Source: Otis tarda (Eukaryota; Chordata; Aves; Otidiformes; Otididae). From it: a DNA stretch of 64,000 nucleotides. The stretch's first letter is position 1, and each line of letters opens with the position of its first letter. The position numbers and the translations under genes are program-made. This document shows, piece after piece, positions 63,838-64,000 of the stretch. The DNA lies in contig CM048557.1 in assembly GCA_026413225.1 (NCBI GenBank), positions 24,468,871-24,532,870 on the forward strand. The letters run 5' to 3'. The notes beneath the pieces were generated by a model. It was not told the origin of the DNA. It saw only the letters and a program-made list of their open reading frames with translations, and did not search any database.

Positions 63838-64000
63838 AATATTTCTACAAATACATCAGCATCAAGAGGAGGGCAAAGGAGAACCTCCATCCTTTACTGG
63901 ATGCGAGGTGAAATATAGTGAAAAAAGATGAGGAAAAGGCTGAGGCACTTAATGCCTTCTTTGCCCCAGTCCATAATAGTAAGACCAGTTGTTCTCTGGC
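63060..64000 (+). mobile_element. CR1 LINE, runs off the right edge
   Basis: Plus-strand CR1 entering within the endonuclease domain of ORF2 and still in the linker before the reverse transcriptase at base 64000. It is the most 5'-extended CR1 in the window. At least the reverse transcriptase and 3' tail should lie beyond the edge unless the copy is broken. The left boundary is approximate. Confidence 0.93.

Overview
The window looks like avian nuclear DNA. It is an AT-rich vertebrate background with chicken-repeat-1 (CR1) retrotransposon fragments carrying typical bird CR1 3' ends (the CCTTTAAAGGTCCC core and ATTCTATG octamers). It also holds three GC-rich solo LTRs of one endogenous retrovirus family. 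I see no host protein-coding gene, no RNA gene and no CRISPR array. The window is best read as intergenic or deep-intronic sequence. Species and chromosome cannot be set from what is here.

Layout: 1-3231 unique AT-rich DNA; 3237-4352 solo LTR A (+), target duplication AAGTA; 4358-14800 unique; 14801-15254 CR1 3' end (+); 15255-19090 unique; 19096-20244 solo LTR B (+), TCTTA; 21548-21735 internal CR1 scrap (+); about 21935-22075 a tentative very old LINE remnant; 22076-27146 unique; 27147-28400 a mosaic block (possible minus-strand LTR remnant, 15-bp tandem repeat, 13-bp inverted repeat, 59-bp homopurine run, (TA)14); 29983-30762 CR1 with an inverted 3' terminus at its left end; 35201-35259 a 59-bp CR1 3' stub; 44604-45594 CR1 of another subfamily with reverse-transcriptase motifs; 48680-49808 solo LTR C (-), ATTAT; 49814-63059 unique; from about 63060 to the right edge, a CR1 entering at its endonuclease domain and continuing outside the window.

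The strongest results are the three LTR boundaries, each fixed to the base by TG...CA ends and a perfect 5-bp duplication, and the CR1 assignments, supported by recognisable ORF2 protein segments. All mobile-element coding sequence is truncated, frameshifted or altered at catalytic positions, so nothing here looks able to move by itself. The most unusual items are the rearranged CR1 near 30 kb, the long predicted R segment of the LTR family, and the 27.1-28.4 kb mosaic. I did not find a convincing new biological system.
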